In this document: positions 32,040 through 32,398 of the stretch, in pieces
How positions within the stretch are numbered: the stretch's first letter is position 1
How the letters are laid out: each line of letters starts with the position of its first letter
Source: a virus
Reading direction: 5' to 3' (one strand)
Length of the DNA stretch: 32,398 bases
IMG/VR virus record: IMGVR_UViG_3300008107_000218
Span: 1 to 32,398 of that record
Translations under genes and position numbers: made by a program
Notes under the pieces: model-generated
The model's database searches: none
Told to the model about the DNA's origin: nothing
The model's input: the letters and a program-made list of their open reading frames with translations, nothing else

Positions 32040-32240
32040 GAAAAATGGGGTTTTGGGTACGCGATTTTGGTGATTAGTACGCGATTGGTACGCGATTGGT
32101 ACGCGATTAAAGTGCTGATAATGAGGTCGGTACGCGATTTACGCGATTTTCCCTTGTTTTTTTTTGGTCTTGCAAAATTTAATGCGTTTTTTTTAATGGG
32201 GGGAGGTAGAAAAAAATCGCGTACACCGTGTAATCGCGTA
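31950..32240. repeat. Iteron-like cluster, candidate replication origin
   Basis: Ten exact copies of TACGCGAT or its complement ATCGCGTA lie within 291 nt. Inverted copies are at 31950, 32216 and 32233; direct copies are at 31964, 32058, 32078, 32089, 32100, 32131 and 32140. The first pair forms a nine-base palindrome around CTGA. Three direct copies are spaced 11 nt apart, about one helix turn. A T-rich tract (32157-32195) lies between the direct and inverted copies and could melt first. Placement after the primase-helicase gene supports an origin. One more octamer was noticed at 9181. Confidence 0.65.
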
Positions 32241-32313
32241 CTGAGATATGTCGAGCAAATGGTATGAATGAGATTTTAATGTTATAATTGATATAATAAA
32301 TATTAAAAATTTC
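32040..32313. other. Non-coding region after the primase gene
   Basis: The gap holds the repeats, the T-rich tract and AT-rich DNA. A 66-codon + strand frame at 32067-32267 is produced by reading through the repeats (VRDW/VRDL) and is not considered a gene. No clear promoter was found. Transcription of the primase gene and of the - strand gene beyond would converge here. Confidence 0.6.
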
Positions 32314-32398
32314 TTATCCTGTTGTGTTAGATAAAGGATCTATTACTTCAGGAGTTTGAAGATCTGTTCTAGCATCTACTGGTAGAGGATTTGTGAAT
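32314..32398 (-). CDS. 3' end of a reverse-strand gene (partial)
   Basis: Reading the complement from the right edge gives an open frame with TNPLPVDARTDLQTPEVIDP and the tail LSNTTG, ending at TAA (32316-32314). It is the only supported - strand gene in the window and converges with the primase gene. Only 27 residues are visible, so no family can be given. The text looks like a structural or fibre tail, but that is a guess. Confidence 0.45.
   Translation of the reverse strand, partial: FTNPLPVDARTDLQTPEVIDPLSNTTG

Noticed and set aside
31950-32240. CRISPR array
   Set aside because: The repeats are only eight bases, irregularly spaced and in both orientations, with no spacer-like units and no cas genes.
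32067-32267. 66-codon frame across the repeat cluster
   Set aside because: The frame is produced by reading the repeats (VRDW, VRDL) and shows no protein-like composition.
1-32398. Circular closure of the window
   Set aside because: Joining the last and first bases continues the reverse-strand frame for only a few codons before a stop and gives no convincing protein, so completeness is not claimed.

Overview
This window looks like most of the genome of a tailed (siphovirus-type, HK97-fold) bacteriophage of a Bacteroidota host. Genes are densely packed with 1-25 nt overlaps and almost all lie on the + strand. The host assignment is an inference. It rests on two promoters matching the Bacteroidota -33/-7 consensus (TTG, 18-19 nt, TAnnTTTG; 23661-23689 and 27922-27951), on A-rich leaders without Shine-Dalgarno sequences, and on low GC. 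No integrase was seen. Each end of the window cuts a gene (3-89 on +, 32314-32398 on -), so this may not be a whole genome.

Late region, 1-23.5 kb. The packaging and head block holds a small terminase, a 324-nt non-coding stretch with repeats, a large terminase interrupted by an intein, the portal, a MuF-like head protein, the prohead protease and the major capsid protein, followed by a terminator. A methyltransferase and a GT4 glycosyltransferase come next. Connector and tail genes follow: gp6-like connector, gp10-like protein, tail terminator, tail tube, tail assembly chaperones with a -1 frameshift site, tape measure, a large tail protein, a second tail-tube paralogue, a small membrane protein and a row of fibre proteins. 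Lysis genes are a GH19 endolysin and a candidate unimolecular spanin. A DEDD exonuclease and an HExxH protein precede a strong terminator at 23568-23592.

Early and replication region, 23.6-32.3 kb. A consensus promoter drives an XRE regulator, an unknown protein and an SSB-like protein ending in DDTPF. Then come a 55-nt mini-tRNA-like element, hairpins, a terminator and a 93-nt tRNA-like gene. A RecB/Cas4-like nuclease, several small proteins and an SNF2-type helicase follow. A second promoter precedes small unknown genes, a GNAT-like protein, a VRR-NUC nuclease and a PrimPol-helicase. Directly after the PrimPol-helicase lies a cluster of ten copies of TACGCGAT in both orientations flanking a T-rich tract, a candidate replication origin.

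The most unusual object is in the terminase gene. The intein carries an HNH endonuclease gene in a different reading frame (2029-2565). Its start and stop fall at the edges of the two splicing halves, and the intein frame stays open across all of it.
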